Shown here piece after piece: positions 13,803 to 15,680 of a stretch of DNA of 15,680 bases. Origin of the DNA: DAITAZ01 sp036824045 (GTDB lineage Bacteria > Pseudomonadota > Gammaproteobacteria > Burkholderiales > Rhodocyclaceae); NCBI GenBank assembly GCA_036824045.1, contig DAITAZ010000057.1, forward strand, positions 1 to 15,680. Direction: 5' to 3'. The position numbers were made by a program, and so were the translations under genes. Every line of letters begins with the position of its first letter. Position 1 is the first letter of the stretch. A model generated the notes under the pieces. The model had not been told where the DNA came from. It saw nothing but the letters and a program-made list of their open reading frames with translations, and searched no databases.

Positions 13803-14423
13803 CCCGGCTTCCACCGCCCGCCGGTGGGAGAGGAAAACATTGTCCGCCGCCAGGGGCGTCCCGGCCGCCACCGCCGCCAGCCAAGCGTCGGTGCTGACGG
13901 CAGCGGCAAAACCGGTATGCAGCACCACGGTGAACACCCGGTGGATTTCCTCGGCACTGGCGCGGCCCCGCGCGTTCTCATAGGGCAGGGCGCCCGCCGC
14001 GTCGTGCAGGAACTCCACCTTCCAGCCCTCATGGCTGGCCTGGCGGGCCGTGGCATCGATGCAGTTGTGGGTCATGTAGCCCACCAGGGCCAGGGTGTCG
14101 ATCCCCCGCTGGCGCAGCCAGGGCCCCAGATCCGTGCCGGCCAGCGCACTGGCCAGGCTCTTTTCCACCCGGTGGTCCGCGGCGCGACGGGCCACATCCG
14201 GGTGCAGGGCGGCGCCCTCGCTTCCCCGCGCAAAGATGGGCGCGCCGGGTGGCGTCAGGTGCTCCACCACCACCACCGGAATCCCCGCGGCGTGGGCGGC
14301 GTCCATGGCCCGGCAAATGTTGGGCAGCGAGGTGCTCACCTGTGGGTGGCTGATGCGCAGCTTGCCGGTGAAGTACTCGTTCTGCACGTCGATCACGATC
14401 AGTGCGCGGTGCGGCTGGGTCAT
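13800..14423 (-). CDS. Isochorismatase-family cysteine hydrolase
   Basis: This 207-residue cytosolic hydrolase of the isochorismatase-like superfamily has the Asp-Lys-Cys catalytic set: Asp12 in VIDVQNEY, Lys88 in VEKSLASAL and Cys121 in GYMTHNCIDATAR. The GYMTHNC form, with Cys one residue after Asn, is common in nicotinamidase-like or general cysteine hydrolases. Members hydrolyse isochorismate, nicotinamide, ureidoacrylate, N-carbamoyl compounds and other amides, and the substrate cannot be read from the sequence. The length is usual. GGAG lies six bases before the ATG. It is divergent from the GlxA-type AraC regulator across 118 bp, a common arrangement in which the regulator controls the enzyme. 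Its stop codon forms part of the hairpin shared with the convergent outer-membrane protein gene. Confidence 0.92.
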   Translation of the reverse strand: MTQPHRALIVIDVQNEYFTGKLRISHPQVSTSLPNICRAMDAAHAAGIPVVVVEHLTPPGAPIFARGSEGAALHPDVARRAADHRVEKSLASALAGTDLGPWLRQRGIDTLALVGYMTHNCIDATARQASHEGWKVEFLHDAAGALPYENARGRASAEEIHRVFTVVLHTGFAAAVSTDAWLAAVAAGTPLAADNVFLSHRRAVEAG

Positions 14424-14541
14424 GGCGGTCTCCGGTGTCGGGGTTGGGATGCCGGATTATTGGCGCTCGCCCCCGGCCCCGCGAGTGGCCCGATCACCAT
14501 TTTTCGCTAATATCAGGCCAACCCTTTGCCGGAACCCACCC
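14424..14541. promoter_or_regulatory. Divergent promoter region, hydrolase / AraC regulator
   Basis: This 118-bp region must hold the promoters of the hydrolase and the AraC-type regulator. It includes an AT-rich patch at about 14498-14516 (CATTTTTCGCTAATATCAG), where TAATAT at 14510-14515 is a plausible -10 for the regulator. Bases 14450-14461 (GCCGGATTATTG) are less GC-rich and may serve the hydrolase. No clear direct repeats for AraC binding were found by eye. Confidence 0.4.
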
Positions 14542-15492
14542 ATGGCCCACCCCGTGATCGCAGTGGTCGCCTTCAACCGCATCAGCCCCTTCCACCTCTC
14601 GGTGCCCTGCGTGGTCTTCGGCGACCCGCATCCGGGGGCGCCCCGGTTCGAGTTGCGGGTGTGCGCCGCCGAACCCGGCCCCCTGGCCACCACAGCGGGT
14701 TTCGCGGTCCACGCCGTGCACGGGCTGGAAGCCTTGGGGACGGCAGAAGTGGTGATCGTGCCCAGTTGGCGGGACCCGTCGGAACGCGCCCCCGAGCCCC
14801 TGCTCGCCGCCCTCGCCGCGGCCCATGAGCGGGGCGCCCAGGTGGTGGGCCTGTGCCTGGGCGCCTACGTGCTGGCCCAGGCCGGCCTGCTGGATGGGCG
14901 CCAGGCCACCACCCACTGGGCCTACGCCCAGGACTTCGCCCGCCGCCATCCGGCGGTGCGCCTCGTGCCGGACGTGCTCTACGTGGACGACGGCCCCCTG
15001 CTCACTTCCGCCGGCACCGCCGCCGGGATCGACTGCTGCCTGCACATGCTGCGCCGCCGTCACGGGGCCGAGGCGGCCAACATCGTGGCGCGGCGGCTGG
15101 TGGTGCCCCCGCATCGCCAGGGCGGTCAGGCCCAGTATGTACACCAGCCCCTGCCCGCCACCGCCCAGGATTCCCGCCTCGCGGGGCTGATCGACTGGGT
15201 GCGCGGCCACCTCCACCTGCCCCACGATCTGGATGGCCTGGCGACGCGAGCGCTGATGAGCCGGCGCAGCTTCACCCGCCATTTCCGGCAACTGACCGGC
15301 ACCACGGTGGGCGACTGGCTGCTGGCCGAGCGCCTGGCCTTCAGCCAGCGACTGCTGGAAACCACCGACCAGAGCGTGGAACAGATCGCCGCCCTGGCCG
15401 GCTTCGGCGCCCCCGTCTCACTCCGTCACCACTTCCGGCGCCAGTTCGGCGTCTCGCCCAGCGCCTGGCGGCGGACGTTTCGTGGCCGCTGA
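14542..15492 (+). CDS. GlxA/FtrA-type AraC-family regulator with DJ-1/PfpI domain
   Basis: This 316-residue transcription factor has two domains. Residues 1-175 form a DJ-1/PfpI (class I glutamine amidotransferase-like) sensor domain; the nucleophile-elbow motif GLCLGAYVLAQAGLLDG places Cys105 in the usual position and is followed by ATTHW. Residues 220-316 are an AraC double helix-turn-helix with LATRALMSRRSFTRHFRQLTG and, in the second unit, SVEQIAALAGFGAPVSLRHHFRRQFGVSPSAWRR. Such GlxA/FtrA-like proteins usually activate adjacent catabolic genes, often for amine or amide compounds. The DJ-1 domain is thought to bind ligand rather than catalyse. The ATG at 14542 gives the standard family N-terminus (VIAVVAF), with GGAA upstream as a modest ribosome-binding site. 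The divergent isochorismatase-family hydrolase is its likely target. The gene converges on the next one with 11 bases between stop codons. Confidence 0.93.
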   Translation: MAHPVIAVVAFNRISPFHLSVPCVVFGDPHPGAPRFELRVCAAEPGPLATTAGFAVHAVHGLEALGTAEVVIVPSWRDPSERAPEPLLAALAAAHERGAQVVGLCLGAYVLAQAGLLDGRQATTHWAYAQDFARRHPAVRLVPDVLYVDDGPLLTSAGTAAGIDCCLHMLRRRHGAEAANIVARRLVVPPHRQGGQAQYVHQPLPATAQDSRLAGLIDWVRGHLHLPHDLDGLATRALMSRRSFTRHFRQLTGTTVGDWLLAERLAFSQRLLETTDQSVEQIAALAGFGAPVSLRHHFRRQFGVSPSAWRRTFRGR

Positions 15493-15503
15493 CGGGCCGC
15501 GGT

Positions 15504-15680
15504 TCAGGCGCCCTCGCCGCCGGAGGCGTCCTCCTTGGGCTTGCGGGGCGCGCGCCGGGTGGCGGGCTTGCGCGGGGCCCGCGTCCGGGCCGGCTTGACC
15601 GGGGGCGCGGACGCGGACTCGCCTCCGGCCACCCCATCGCCAGCGCCGGCATCCACCGCCTCGGGCACCGCGGGCGCGGG
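15504..15680 (-). CDS. C-terminus of a Lys/Arg/Pro/Ala-rich protein (partial)
   Basis: The frame is open from the right window edge to a TGA (complement of 15504-15506), giving the last 58 residues of a minus-strand protein. An acidic Ala/Gly/Glu stretch is followed by a basic, repetitive segment (KPARTRAPRKPATRRAPRKP) and a short acidic end (KEDASGGEGA). The segment is low in complexity and probably disordered, typical of nucleic-acid-binding tails. Betaproteobacterial RNase E, DEAD-box helicases and histone-H1-like proteins carry similar tails. The fragment cannot decide between them because the folded part lies outside the window. Confidence 0.6.
   Translation of the reverse strand, partial: PAPAVPEAVDAGAGDGVAGGESASAPPVKPARTRAPRKPATRRAPRKPKEDASGGEGA

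Overview
The window is GC-rich, Gram-negative chromosomal DNA. Autotransporter and outer-membrane proteins, NnrS, a rhombosortase pair, a GlxA-type AraC regulator and an integron-type integrase remnant together suggest a betaproteobacterium, probably a facultative denitrifier of the Rhodocyclales type. This placement is inferred from gene content only. No rRNA, tRNA, CRISPR array or complete mobile element is visible.

Bases 1-332 are less GC-rich than the rest. They hold the N-terminal remnant of an integron-type tyrosine recombinase and a short spacer. Bases 333-6290 form one plus-strand cluster: a cysteine-free ArsR-family regulator; an Aas-type acyltransferase/acyl-ACP synthetase; a lipoprotein with a C-terminal Gly-rich/transmembrane/Arg sorting tail; the rhombosortase that should process it; and a protein joining an LplT-like MFS transporter to a second PlsC-type acyltransferase. 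The last three genes overlap or abut, so they are probably co-translated. The cluster links a lipoprotein-sorting protease to lysophospholipid uptake and re-acylation, and it is the most interesting part of the window.

Bases 6291-6390 are 100 Ns, lying exactly between two convergent stop codons. Linkage across them cannot be verified here. Beyond them, a GDSL-esterase autotransporter (EstA-like) is on the minus strand. A 419-bp intergenic region separates it from a divergent 63-residue small gene, which is followed by a perfect 14-bp hairpin.

Bases 9066-11503 (minus strand) hold a two-gene operon: a TPR/ATP-grasp protein of unknown substrate, then a serC-type phosphoserine aminotransferase. 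Divergent from it is nnrS, with an FNR/Dnr-like half-palindrome at class II distance from a plausible -10. Next comes a small outer-membrane beta-barrel gene preceded by a Fur-box-like sequence. It converges on an isochorismatase-family hydrolase, and the two stop codons lie in one hairpin. The hydrolase is divergent from a GlxA/FtrA-type AraC regulator that probably controls it. The right edge holds the Lys/Arg/Pro/Ala-rich C-terminus of an unidentified minus-strand protein.
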